Source: Fibrobacteria bacterium GUT77 (GTDB taxonomy: Bacteria > Fibrobacterota > Chitinivibrionia > Chitinivibrionales > Chitinispirillaceae). From it: DNA of 12,996 nt. Location: NCBI GenBank assembly GCA_001462255.1, contig LIUJ01000178.1, positions 1 through 12,996 on the forward strand. Direction: 5' to 3'. Shown piece after piece: positions 1-7,674 of this stretch. The notes below the pieces were generated by a model, which worked only from the letters and a program-made list of their open reading frames with translations, had not been told where the DNA came from and made no database searches. Position numbers and translations under genes: made by a program. How positions within the stretch are numbered: the first letter of the stretch is position 1; each line of letters opens with the position of its first letter.

Positions 1-1353
1 TTTGCCGACGATATGCAAAACGTCGTTATCGACACCATGAAAAAAATTTCCGAGGGCGATCTTAGCGCTAACATCGAACTTAAGGACGGTAGGGACGAAA
101 TATCCGGTGCCCTCAAAAGAACGGTGGAATCGCTGAAAGTCGTCGTAGGCACCATGAAGAAAATTTCCGTAGGCGACCTAAGCGTGGAAATTGAGCCCAA
201 AAATGAAAAAGACGAAATATCCAACGCGCTTAAAAAGACGGTAGAGTCGTTGCATGGGCTCATAATCGACGACGGCGGCAGGGTTTTTAACGCGGCGGCC
301 AATAAAGATTTGTCGCAAAGGCTTACATACGAATACCAAGGCGAATTCGCCAGGATGAAAGACAACATAAACACGGTCATGCAAAATCTTAACGAGGCGT
401 TGGGTCATGTGACGTTGACCGTGTCGCAGGTGTCCGGCGCGAGCAATGAAATTGCGCACGGGGCTCAAGACTTGGCCGAGTGCTCAAACGAGCAGGCCAG
501 TTCCTTAGAGGAGGTGTCGTCGAGTTTGGAGTCCATGTCGGGCATGACAAAACAGAATGCCGACAATTCCAATCAGGCGATGGTTTTAGCCTCCGAGGCG
601 CGTGTCGCCGCCAACGCCGGGGACGTATCCATGAACCGTATGGCCGACGCGATTCGCCAAATCAAGGCCTCGGCCGACAATACGGCCAATATCATCAAGT
701 CGATTAACGACATAGCGTTTCAGACCAATCTGCTCGCTCTCAACGCGGCCGTTGAGGCGGCACGCGCCGGAGAGGCCGGCAAGGGGTTTGCCGTTGTGGC
801 CGAAGAGGTGCGCAACCTCGCCATGCTAAGCGCCGAAGCCGCCAAAAATACGGCGGACATGATTGAGGAATCGGTCAGAAACGCCGACGGCGGCGTCAAA
901 ATAGCGGAGGAAGTGGTCGTGTCGCTCGGTCAAATCGTTGACCGTACCGGCAAAGTGGGCGACCTCATAGCCGAAATCGCGGCGGTTTGCAACGAACAAG
1001 ACCGCGGCATCAAGCAAATAAACTCCGCCGTGGCGCACGTGAGCAAAGTCACCCAGCAAAACGCGGCTAACTCCGAAGAGTCGGCCAGCGCCTCCGGGGA
1101 ATTGTCAAGTTTAGCCGCCGAGCTTGCGAACATGGTGCGCGAGTTCAAATTGAACGAAAGCGGCGGGGTCGATTCACAAACCGGACGAAACGCTCAAAAA
1201 CAATACGCGTCGCCTCCGCCGCAAACCGAACGCGGGTTCGTCATTCCCGTCAAAAAAACGACGGACATTGCTCTTACGGCTCCGGAAACCAAGTCTATAA
1301 AAACGATAGGTGCGGGGGAGATAATTCCGTTTGACGATAGCGAATTGGGTTAG
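1..1353 (+). CDS. Methyl-accepting chemotaxis protein, 5' end outside the window
   Basis: The frame is open from base 1, four codons before the first ATG at 13, so the gene very probably continues upstream and its ligand-binding and membrane parts are not visible. Numbered from the ATG, residues 4-81 are two consecutive HAMP-type units with the motif MKKIS-GDLS...DEIS-ALK-TVESL. A third, more divergent HAMP-like unit lies around 90-125 (NKDLSQRLTYEYQGEFARMK). The cytoplasmic signalling coiled coil follows. Its hairpin tip is near residues 225-270 (IAFQTNLLALNAAVEAARAG, then GKGFAVVAEEVRNLA), the conserved CheA/CheW contact region. Flanking A/E/Q/S-rich helices hold probable methylation sites. 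The tail is low complexity and ends IIPFDDSELG. The protein would relay stimuli to the CheA kinase. The family is certain; the ligand is unknown. Confidence 0.95.
   Translation, partial: FADDMQNVVIDTMKKISEGDLSANIELKDGRDEISGALKRTVESLKVVVGTMKKISVGDLSVEIEPKNEKDEISNALKKTVESLHGLIIDDGGRVFNAAANKDLSQRLTYEYQGEFARMKDNINTVMQNLNEALGHVTLTVSQVSGASNEIAHGAQDLAECSNEQASSLEEVSSSLESMSGMTKQNADNSNQAMVLASEARVAANAGDVSMNRMADAIRQIKASADNTANIIKSINDIAFQTNLLALNAAVEAARAGEAGKGFAVVAEEVRNLAMLSAEAAKNTADMIEESVRNADGGVKIAEEVVVSLGQIVDRTGKVGDLIAEIAAVCNEQDRGIKQINSAVAHVSKVTQQNAANSEESASASGELSSLAAELANMVREFKLNESGGVDSQTGRNAQKQYASPPPQTERGFVIPVKKTTDIALTAPETKSIKTIGAGEIIPFDDSELG
22..255 (+). repeat. Tandem 117-bp repeat encoding two HAMP units
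   Basis: Two adjacent 39-codon units, 22-138 and 139-255, encode clearly homologous HAMP segments. Both start VV, contain TMKKIS, GDLS and DEIS, and end TVESL. The nucleotide similarity is also high, for example the shared stretch accatgaa-aaaatttccg, which suggests duplication inside the gene. More units may lie to the left of the window. Confidence 0.8.
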
Positions 1354-1372
1354 TTTTAACGTAGAGAACCCA
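1346..1372. terminator. Possible weak bidirectional hairpin between convergent genes
   Basis: tgggtt (1346-1351) pairs with aaccca (1367-1372) across a 15-nt loop, and the + strand continues with ttatttcc. It spans both stop codons (TAG at 1351-1353; TAA complement at 1356-1358). The stem is short and there is no strong U tract, so this is only a suggestion. Confidence 0.25.
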
Positions 1373-3404
1373 TTATTTCCGTCCGCCCGTCCGCCCCAAC
1401 AACCAAGCGGCAGGACCCGTCCGAACCGGCGAATCCCGCTCCGTCGATCTTCGCGTATCCGGCCCGCCCGTTCATAAAATCCTTGCCCGCGTCCCGTCGC
1501 CCGTCGCGAAGCACAACCGTTTGCGGGGTAAACCCCGTGCTAAAAGCGAACTCGTGCGCCTCGTCCTCCAAATGCTCGTCAACCACTACAAGCGGCACGG
1601 TCTTTATTCCTTTTTTGGTCAACAACGGCTCAACCTCCCTAACGCGCAGATTTCTTACCTCGTTTTTTTGCCCCCGCGCAACGATCCACGCGGCGTTGTC
1701 CTTGTATATGACTACGTTGATCGCGGCGTTGTCGCCGCGTAGCGCGATATTTTCCGTCTTAACGTTTATAAACGCGTAAAGGGTCGCTACCGCTATAACA
1801 AACATTGTCGCCGCTCCGGCTCTTAACGCGTAAACACCGCGTGATTTTGCCCGAACGGCGCATAAGCCGACCATGAATAATGTCGTTGCCGCAAGCAACG
1901 TCGCCGATACGTTCGGTATGATAATTTCACTGATAGGTATTCGTTCGCAGAATCCGCACATGAAGATCATCAGGGACAAAACCTTCTCGGAGCAGAATAT
2001 CAACGCGTTAGCGACGATCGCGACGGGGGAGAGGGCGATAGCCGAGAAGAATAGCCACATCGCCGCGGACATGAGCGGTATGGCTATCAAGTTAAACGGT
2101 ATCCCGTAGAGCGACAGCGATCCGAAGTGATACAAAAGCGGCGGCGCGGTAGCCGCGAACGCGGCCAAGGAGACCAACAATGGGGAGAGCAGTTTTTCTA
2201 TAAGGAACGCCACAGGTTTATTATAAACTGTTGAATCAACGGCACGGGTAATTTCCGATAGTACCGGTTGCAACATAACGATACCGGCGGTTGCGGCGAA
2301 AGAGAGTTGAAAACCCGGCGCGAAGAGGCTGTGCGGCGAGAAGCAGAGCCAAAAGAATCCGGCGATACCAAGCGTGTGGACGATGTGGTTCTTGCGTTGG
2401 AGCGTTACCGACACGCATAGGAGTGTGGCCATGGCCGTGGCGCGAAAGAGCGAGGGGATGAAGCCAATCAAAAACAAATATCCCCAAAGCGCCGCGAGGG
2501 CTATAAGCGTTTTGGCGCGGCTCGGTAAGCGGAGCATACTGAGTAGCGCGAATACGGCCGAGTAGAGTAACGCGGCGTGGAAGCCGGAGATGGCCAATAG
2601 GTGAACTATACCGGCTTTACGGAAGAGGGTGTTCAACGATTCCGGCAAATGCTCCTTTTCGCCCAAGAACGCGGCGAGGAAGATACCGCGCGCCTCATCC
2701 GTACGAGCGTTGTTTGTGACACGGCGGACGTGGTTTCTAAGGCGGTATGGGATACTGTTGATTGAGGCGGATATATCGATTGACGCCTCATTTTCGTCCG
2801 CTACGTTGTTGATTGAGAAGCTCCCGCTTATGTTGTTGACGGCGAAGTGTTCACGCATGTCAAACCCGAAGGATCCGGCGGCGCGGCGCGGCGCGGTGTA
2901 CCGCCCTTGCGCCGTTATTACCCCAAACGGCGGTACCGGTTGCTTAGATACGCACTGTAGCGTTTTGCCGGTAAGCGCCGTCGCGACCTCTTCGTCGTTT
3001 GCCCCTACTACCTTGGCGCGAAATTTGTTCCCCGTCGGCGTTGACGCCACCGGACTTGATATCCGCGCCGTTAGCGTCAGTAAGCGGCGGTTTTCGCAGA
3101 CGGACTCCATTTCGGCGTAAAAATTCCTTATGCTAAGTTCGCTCCACGAGAAGAGTGTGGCCCCACCCGCGGCGATGAGCGCGAACCTAACCCAAACCCG
3201 TTTGGATAGGCATCCGAAAATCATGAAAATGATCGTGGCTATAAGCAGTAACTGTATGTAAATCAATGTATTAGGTACATAGTTTTGACACGCCGTAAGG
3301 CCGGCTTTCGCGGCGCATATCCCAACGGATATGCCGCAAAAAGCCGCGAATCCGGGTAGACGCGTCCAATATTTGAAGTTTGGGAATAACTTTGCGGCGC
3401 TCAT
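1356..3404 (-). CDS. comEC: ComEC/Rec2-family competence protein, metal-binding site of the C-terminal domain lost
   Basis: A 682-residue membrane protein, probably the DNA-uptake channel of natural transformation that passes single-stranded DNA through the inner membrane. N-terminal hydrophobic segments (about 17-37, 46-64, 72-88) are followed by a DUF4131/OB-like soluble region at about 105-215. The Competence domain core follows, with the signature HLLAISGFHAALL at 268-280, SLFRATAMA at 318-326 and GFQLSFAATAG at 364-374, then more membrane helices to about 545. The last 130 residues follow the usual metallo-beta-lactamase-like domain in outline (VEPLLTKKGIKTVPLVVVDE). Where family members have a T/SHxDxDH motif, this protein has DEHLEDEAHEF, so the nuclease-type site appears dead. 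The ATG at 3404 is chosen because the hydrophobic N-terminus follows at once; the ribosome site is weak. Family assignment is firm; function in transformation is inferred. Confidence 0.9.
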   Translation of the reverse strand: MSAAKLFPNFKYWTRLPGFAAFCGISVGICAAKAGLTACQNYVPNTLIYIQLLLIATIIFMIFGCLSKRVWVRFALIAAGGATLFSWSELSIRNFYAEMESVCENRRLLTLTARISSPVASTPTGNKFRAKVVGANDEEVATALTGKTLQCVSKQPVPPFGVITAQGRYTAPRRAAGSFGFDMREHFAVNNISGSFSINNVADENEASIDISASINSIPYRLRNHVRRVTNNARTDEARGIFLAAFLGEKEHLPESLNTLFRKAGIVHLLAISGFHAALLYSAVFALLSMLRLPSRAKTLIALAALWGYLFLIGFIPSLFRATAMATLLCVSVTLQRKNHIVHTLGIAGFFWLCFSPHSLFAPGFQLSFAATAGIVMLQPVLSEITRAVDSTVYNKPVAFLIEKLLSPLLVSLAAFAATAPPLLYHFGSLSLYGIPFNLIAIPLMSAAMWLFFSAIALSPVAIVANALIFCSEKVLSLMIFMCGFCERIPISEIIIPNVSATLLAATTLFMVGLCAVRAKSRGVYALRAGAATMFVIAVATLYAFINVKTENIALRGDNAAINVVIYKDNAAWIVARGQKNEVRNLRVREVEPLLTKKGIKTVPLVVVDEHLEDEAHEFAFSTGFTPQTVVLRDGRRDAGKDFMNGRAGYAKIDGAGFAGSDGSCRLVVGADGRTEIMGSLR

Positions 3405-3462
3405 ATATTCTCAATCATCCGACTTAATCTAATGTTTAATTTCGACAACGTATAACCAAACT

Positions 3463-3521
3463 CCGTAGGGGAGGACGCGCCCCAGCGGGGCGTTCTTGTC
3501 CCGTCCTCGGTCGCCCCTACG
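3463..3521. repeat. Nested inverted repeat in the spacer upstream of comEC
   Basis: The outer arms cgtagggg (3464-3471) and cccctacg (3514-3521) are perfect complements. Next inside, aggac (3472-3476) pairs with gtcct (3503-3507). The centre is a compact hairpin, cgcccc-agc-ggggcg (3478-3492). It is much richer in G+C than the surrounding A+T-rich spacer. This looks like a mobile or dispersed palindromic repeat of the kind often found between genes. It could also act as a transcript-end or processing structure between the LRR gene and comEC. Confidence 0.7.
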
Positions 3522-3588
3522 TGTCAAAATTACATCGTTATTGTTGAAAAAAACCAATGTTTAATTGAATCGGTTATTGTTGTGTATA

Positions 3589-3616
3589 GTATGGGCGTTA
3601 CGCGCAACGCCCATAC
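3589..3616 (-). terminator. Perfect 11-bp stem-loop downstream of the LRR gene
   Basis: gtatgggcgtt (3589-3599) and aacgcccatac (3606-3616) are exact complements around a 6-nt loop. It lies 30 bp beyond the stop of the LRR gene, where a terminator is expected. On the - strand no run of U follows, so an intrinsic terminator is plausible but not proven; an mRNA 3'-end stabilising hairpin is the alternative. Confidence 0.5.
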
Positions 3617-3646
3617 GAATTAAATCAGGATTTGCCGTCGCGTCGC

Positions 3647-4960
3647 TTAGAACTTTCCTCTGTACCCGAGTTTTTTAATAGCGGCCTGCGTCTCCGCGCT
3701 CATGCCGCTATTGCCGGCGAATACGTCGTGCGGTGTCCAGTCTCCTTGTCCCCAGTACGACTGTTCTCTCCATCCCGGCCATGTTACGGCCGTAATGCTT
3801 TCCGGGAAGGTTACGTCCGTCAATTTTGAGCAACTGTTGAACGCTCTTTTTCCGATGGATTTTATGCCTTCGCCGAAGGTTACCGACGTTAGGGATACGC
3901 AGCTCAAAAACGCCTCGCTTCCTATGGATGTCACTCCGTTCGGAAGCGTTATGGAAGTCAGGCTTGAGCAGGCGGCGAACGTTAGGTTGCCTATTGAGGT
4001 TAGGCTGTTGGGGAGGGCGACCGTAGTCAGGCCGGTGCAGACGGCGAAGGCCGTGTCGCTTAGCGACGTTACGCCGTCGGCTACTGTTATTGATTTTAGG
4101 GCGGCGCAGTTGGCAAACGCGTAGCTTCCGACCGACGTTACGCCGCTTGGGATTGTTACGGAGGTAAGGCCTGAACCGTTGAACGCTCCGCGTCCGATGG
4201 TTGTTACGCCGTTTGGAATGGTTACGGCGGTGAGGCCGGTACACCCGTTGAACGCTCCGCGCCCGATGGTCGTTACGCCGTTCGGGATGGTTACGGAGGT
4301 CAGTCCGGCGCAGTATTGAAACGCCAGGTTATGGACGGACGTTACGCCGCTTGGAATGGCGTACGCGCCCGCTTTGCCTTCGGGATAGAGTATTAGGGTT
4401 GTTTGATCTTTGTTGAATACCACGCCGTCGACCGAGCTGAATTTGGCGTTGTTGGGATCGACGTTTATGGCTTTGAGCGCCGCGCAATGGTCAAACACGT
4501 CTTCAAGGGCGTCAACCTCAATTTCCGTAAGGTTGGCGGGGATGGTTACGGAGGTCAGCTTGGCGCAATTGTCAAAGGCGTCTTTTCCGATAGTCGTTAC
4601 GGCGTTGCCGATGGTTACGGACGTCAGGTTTTGGTGATCGTAAAACGCCCACTGCCCGATGGATGTCACGCCGTTCTCAATAACCACCTTGGTAATTGAG
4701 AGGCTGTTGCCGTACCACGGGGAGGTAACGACTTTACCGTTGCCGTTATAAGCGTAGTTTGCCATATTCCCCCTTCCGCCGATGGTGAGCGTCCCGCCTT
4801 TGAGCGTCGCTTTCACGCTACTCGGATTGCCTTCCGGCCCGCAATCCCAGCTTGGCGCGCCGACCGTTCCCGATCCCGTTGAACACGCAAAACCCAACGC
4901 GGCAACCGCCGCGGCTCCCGTTGACAACAACCCTCGTACCCGCCGAGTAAACAAACCCAT
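3647..4960 (-). CDS. BspA-like leucine-rich-repeat (LRR_5) surface protein, probable lipoprotein
   Basis: A 437-residue exported protein. The N-terminus has basic residues (TRRVRG at 5-10), a hydrophobic stretch rich in Ala and Leu, and Cys26 in ALGFAC. That is a loose lipobox, so lipid anchoring is possible but not certain. After a SWDCGPEGN segment and a short beta-rich lead-in, about eleven repeats of roughly 23 residues follow the pattern LTSVTIPNGVTTIG--AF-GC, typical of Treponema pallidum/BspA-type LRR_5 proteins. One unit is interrupted by a longer insert (VDPNNAKFSSVDGVVFN). The C-terminus is a non-repeat cap ending GYRGKF. Family members act at the cell surface, often in adhesion; the partner here is unknown. 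The ATG at 4960 is supported by a GAGGAGG site 4 nt upstream and by the signal peptide that follows. Confidence 0.9.
   Translation of the reverse strand: MGLFTRRVRGLLSTGAAAVAALGFACSTGSGTVGAPSWDCGPEGNPSSVKATLKGGTLTIGGRGNMANYAYNGNGKVVTSPWYGNSLSITKVVIENGVTSIGQWAFYDHQNLTSVTIGNAVTTIGKDAFDNCAKLTSVTIPANLTEIEVDALEDVFDHCAALKAINVDPNNAKFSSVDGVVFNKDQTTLILYPEGKAGAYAIPSGVTSVHNLAFQYCAGLTSVTIPNGVTTIGRGAFNGCTGLTAVTIPNGVTTIGRGAFNGSGLTSVTIPSGVTSVGSYAFANCAALKSITVADGVTSLSDTAFAVCTGLTTVALPNSLTSIGNLTFAACSSLTSITLPNGVTSIGSEAFLSCVSLTSVTFGEGIKSIGKRAFNSCSKLTDVTFPESITAVTWPGWREQSYWGQGDWTPHDVFAGNSGMSAETQAAIKKLGYRGKF
4178..4315 (-). repeat. Two near-identical 69-bp LRR units
   Basis: The segments 4178-4246 and 4247-4315 are successive copies of one 23-codon unit. 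Both begin gttgaacgctccgcg-ccg on the + strand and encode VTIPNGVTTIGRGAFNG. They differ at only a few, mostly synonymous, positions across the shared core, unlike the other, more diverged repeats. This suggests recent tandem duplication or gene conversion. Confidence 0.8.
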
Positions 4961-4964
4961 AAAG

Positions 4965-4971
4965 CCTCCTC
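4965..4971 (-). promoter_or_regulatory. Ribosome binding site of the LRR gene
   Basis: The - strand reads GAGGAGG-CTTT-ATG, a strong Shine-Dalgarno sequence with a short 4-nt spacer. It fixes the start at 4960. Confidence 0.8.
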
Positions 4972-5046
4972 AAAGAAAGTGTAAGTGTATGAAAAAAAAT
5001 CGCCGTATCGCCGATATGACCGTCGGTAACTCATACAAGCGTATTA

Positions 5047-5075
5047 TTGATAAGCCGCATAGCGGCGCACAACAA
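5047..5075 (-). promoter_or_regulatory. Candidate promoter for the LRR gene
   Basis: On the - strand TTGTTG (5075-5070) and TATCAA (5052-5047) are separated by 17 nt. The spacer holds a gccgc-ata-gcggc inverted repeat (5054-5066). Both boxes are partial matches, so confidence is low. Confidence 0.25.
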
Positions 5076-5289
5076 ATTCTATTAAAATAATAGTCGGGTA
5101 GAGTTAAAGTCAAGGACTTTGTAAAAAATTATTTTGACGACGTCAACAGCCGCCGCCTACCCGCGACAGATGATTGCGAGGAGTTGTTCTCAATATGGGA
5201 ATTGTGAGAATGGTTGTATTGCTATTAGATTTACGGGTTAAGGAGGGGGATTAATTTACCGTCTGGCTATAATGAGCCGCTCCGCGCCG

Positions 5290-7659
5290 CTACCCCGAGC
5301 TTCCCATAAACATTCCCGCGATTTTCGACAGTGTTTTCAGGTGCGTCTGCGGGTCGCCGTGCAGCGGGTTCAATACGATAATCAATACTTCCGGCGCTAC
5401 GGCGGTCGGCGCGATCTCTCGTTTTTCACACTGTTTCCACGTAAAAACACGCGGGGCGTCGACCAATTCCGTGTGGGCGTGGATCAAAACCGTTCCGGGA
5501 ATCAGCTCTACCGGATAGAGTTCTATGCTCGACAACAACAAATCGTACAGATCGCTCGTTTCCGCGCCGATTCTGCCGGCGACCGCCGCCGTGATTTCCG
5601 TCAAGCCGTTTCCCGCCGTGTCAATATTCTCCAGCGTCGGACCGTCCGCCGCCGCGCCTTGCGCCGGCTCGTCACGGAACAGCGCCGACTCCTCGTTGAC
5701 GCTCGCCCCTACCAACGACAACGGCGGATAGGCGGCGGCTACGATATTTTGCTTGAACCGTTGCGCCAAGTGGAGCGGATAATTGTCCGCCGACGGCAGA
5801 CGGAACAACTTTTGCCGCGTTCCCATGGATATCACCACGGCGTCGCCCGGCATTATATAGGTCGGCAAATCGCGCTTGACGGTACTCCATTGGTTACGAA
5901 CCGTTGTTATGTATTTTACGTCTCCCCTAAGGTATTTGTCTATCACCGCGCCGATTTTCTCACGCTGATGTTCGGACATGTAAAAGGCAATCTCGGCGCT
6001 TACCTGTTGCGACAAATGTTTTATTTCAGCCGTCAATAACGCCAAATCCGGCCTGTCTTCGCTCGTTGGCATAAATACCGCGACAATGCGTTTTATCATG
6101 GAGACGCTTTGCGTTATTCTCGTGAACACCAAACGCGATTCGCATTCGTCAATCAACGCCGGGCCGTGGTGTTCAAGCGGGCATACGACAGTCCCCGCCC
6201 TCGTCTCCGCCGCCGCGTGCAGTATGCCGTCCGCCACGCTGCCGGCTATGCGCATTTCGGGGCGGTACAACTCCTCCAACTCATGCGCGTGGTTCATACA
6301 TATACCGAGTATCGTCTCCGCCTCGGCGGCGGATTCCCTGTCGTCGGTAGCCAGCGCCAACGGCGATATCATGTACGTTTTCGCGTAGTGCCTAAAGAGG
6401 CAGGCGAAATCGAGAAGGCCGCCGCAAGCCGCCGCGTTCGGTATGAAAACAAGCGTCTTGCTGCCCTCAAACGCGCCGATCCCGCCGGTTTTCGCGTGAA
6501 GACTGCGCGCGTACTTCTCGGCGTAGTGCACGGATATCACCTCGCCGATGGTACAGGTGAGGAGTATGTGCAACATTCCCGCGTTGAAAACGGTCTCGTT
6601 AAGAACGCCTACCTCGTAACCTATCACGGCGCACACTATAGTCGTGGCCGCCTGCTGAATCGTCATCCCGGAGGCCATCAGTATCGCGTCAAGTGAGAAT
6701 TTAAACATCTTTCCGCAGATGAAACTCGCGGCGGTCTTCGTCGCGATGGCCAAAGCGGTAAGAACAAACGTAAGAACAAGCGCGTCGCCGCTCTTTACGA
6801 AATAGTTCGGGTCGATCAACATCCCCGCGGAGATGAAGAAGATGGGAATGAAGATGGTATTCCCCACGAAGTTGATTTTCGTCGTCAATATGCTGTGGTT
6901 GGGTATGAGCTTACTTAGAGCCAGTCCGCAAAAGAACGCGCCGATGAGCGATTCCAAGCGAAGGTAGTGCGCCGCCCACGAGAGCAGGCACGCCGTCGCG
7001 AATACAAACAGGAATTGCGCGTAGCCGTCCTCCGAAACGGCGCTGAAAACGCGTCGCGCTATTTTTGGGAGAACGTAGAGAATGGCGCATATAAAAAGCG
7101 CCCAACCGCCGAAGAGCATGATCCAGTAATGTATGGGTATGTCGTGTCCTCGCGCCGAATCGGCGATTACGGCGAGTAGCCCCAGCACCGCTACGTCGGA
7201 GATGACGGTCGCCCCCACGACCACGGATACCGGTTCGGAATTTCCCACGCCGAACTTGTTTATGACGCCGAGCGACAAAAGCGTATGCGACGCGAAGAGA
7301 CTTGCCGTGAGAAGCGCGGCGTTCATGGAATAGCCGAAGCCGAAAAATATCACAAGCGTCCCCAATACCTGCGGGACGACAAATGAGAGCGCCCCGAAGA
7401 GTGCGCTCTTGGCGGCGTTCTTCCTAAATAAGAATATGTCTATCTCCACTCCGGCTATGAACATCAGGTAGAGCTTGCCTATTTCCGAAAGGAGGTTGAA
7501 CGACTCGCTGATTGTCTCGAACTTGAAAACAAACCGCTCGAAAATTACGCCGAAGAGTATGTAAAAGACAATAGCCGGAATCTTAGTCCTGCCGGATATC
7601 AGCGGGACCGCGAAGACGGCGAAAAGCAGGACGGAGAAGACTAAGAGTTTATCGTACAT
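5290..7659 (-). CDS. Kef-type cation:proton antiporter with USP-like region and C-terminal PTS EIIA-like domain
   Basis: A 789-residue inner-membrane protein. Residues 1 to about 388 are hydrophobic with around a dozen membrane segments typical of the CPA2 Na+/H+ or K+/H+ exchanger fold. Asp155 in GATVISDVAVLG lies where the family keeps its ion-binding acid. Residues about 400-520 and 521-645 are soluble and look like two universal-stress-protein-like units (KTLVFIPN... and MIKRIVAVFMP...). Residues about 690-789 resemble a fructose/mannitol-type EIIA domain: IPGTVLIHAHTEL places His727 where the phosphohistidine of that family stands, and the end (NPLHGDPQTHLKTLSKIAG) follows the family pattern. 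It probably exchanges cations for protons under control by the cytoplasmic domains. The ATG at 7659 is the only sensible start, because the in-frame TAA of the preceding gene lies just upstream. No ribosome site is evident, so coupled translation is possible. Confidence 0.88.
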   Translation of the reverse strand: MYDKLLVFSVLLFAVFAVPLISGRTKIPAIVFYILFGVIFERFVFKFETISESFNLLSEIGKLYLMFIAGVEIDIFLFRKNAAKSALFGALSFVVPQVLGTLVIFFGFGYSMNAALLTASLFASHTLLSLGVINKFGVGNSEPVSVVVGATVISDVAVLGLLAVIADSARGHDIPIHYWIMLFGGWALFICAILYVLPKIARRVFSAVSEDGYAQFLFVFATACLLSWAAHYLRLESLIGAFFCGLALSKLIPNHSILTTKINFVGNTIFIPIFFISAGMLIDPNYFVKSGDALVLTFVLTALAIATKTAASFICGKMFKFSLDAILMASGMTIQQAATTIVCAVIGYEVGVLNETVFNAGMLHILLTCTIGEVISVHYAEKYARSLHAKTGGIGAFEGSKTLVFIPNAAACGGLLDFACLFRHYAKTYMISPLALATDDRESAAEAETILGICMNHAHELEELYRPEMRIAGSVADGILHAAAETRAGTVVCPLEHHGPALIDECESRLVFTRITQSVSMIKRIVAVFMPTSEDRPDLALLTAEIKHLSQQVSAEIAFYMSEHQREKIGAVIDKYLRGDVKYITTVRNQWSTVKRDLPTYIMPGDAVVISMGTRQKLFRLPSADNYPLHLAQRFKQNIVAAAYPPLSLVGASVNEESALFRDEPAQGAAADGPTLENIDTAGNGLTEITAAVAGRIGAETSDLYDLLLSSIELYPVELIPGTVLIHAHTELVDAPRVFTWKQCEKREIAPTAVAPEVLIIVLNPLHGDPQTHLKTLSKIAGMFMGSSG

Positions 7660-7674
7660 ATCAATAATATACCG

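Larger units (their letters stand above)
4961..5289. other. Non-coding spacer between the LRR gene and the antiporter gene
   Basis: No convincing gene is seen on either strand. The left part should carry the LRR leader and promoter. A perfect small hairpin, aaagtc-aag-gacttt, sits at 5106-5120, and ttctca/tgagaa arms flank the sequence near 5187-5210. A weak ggct/agcc stem close to 5265 follows the antiporter stop; no clear intrinsic terminator with a U run is visible. Confidence 0.6.

Noticed and set aside
3708..4244. 178-codon - strand frame inside the LRR gene
   Set aside because: It is the repeat DNA read in another frame (Arg/Asn-rich repeats), overlapped entirely by the clear LRR_5 protein.
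5170..5241. 23-codon frame with four cysteines or so in the spacer upstream of the LRR gene (begins MIARSCSQYGNC)
   Set aside because: No ribosome site before the ATG and no conservation evidence; a frame this short is expected by chance.
4961..5289. Small RNA or riboswitch in the spacer between the LRR gene and the antiporter
   Set aside because: Several small hairpins are present, but none resembles a known riboswitch or RNA family and no promoter-terminator pair frames them.
5272..6039. Long + strand frame of 255 codons opposite the antiporter
   Set aside because: It is extremely Arg/Gln-rich, has no recognisable domain, and lies wholly antisense to a well-supported membrane protein; it is a shadow of the other strand.
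6109..6696. Another long + strand frame of 195 codons opposite the antiporter
   Set aside because: Same pattern of Arg-rich low-quality sequence without domain or ribosome site.
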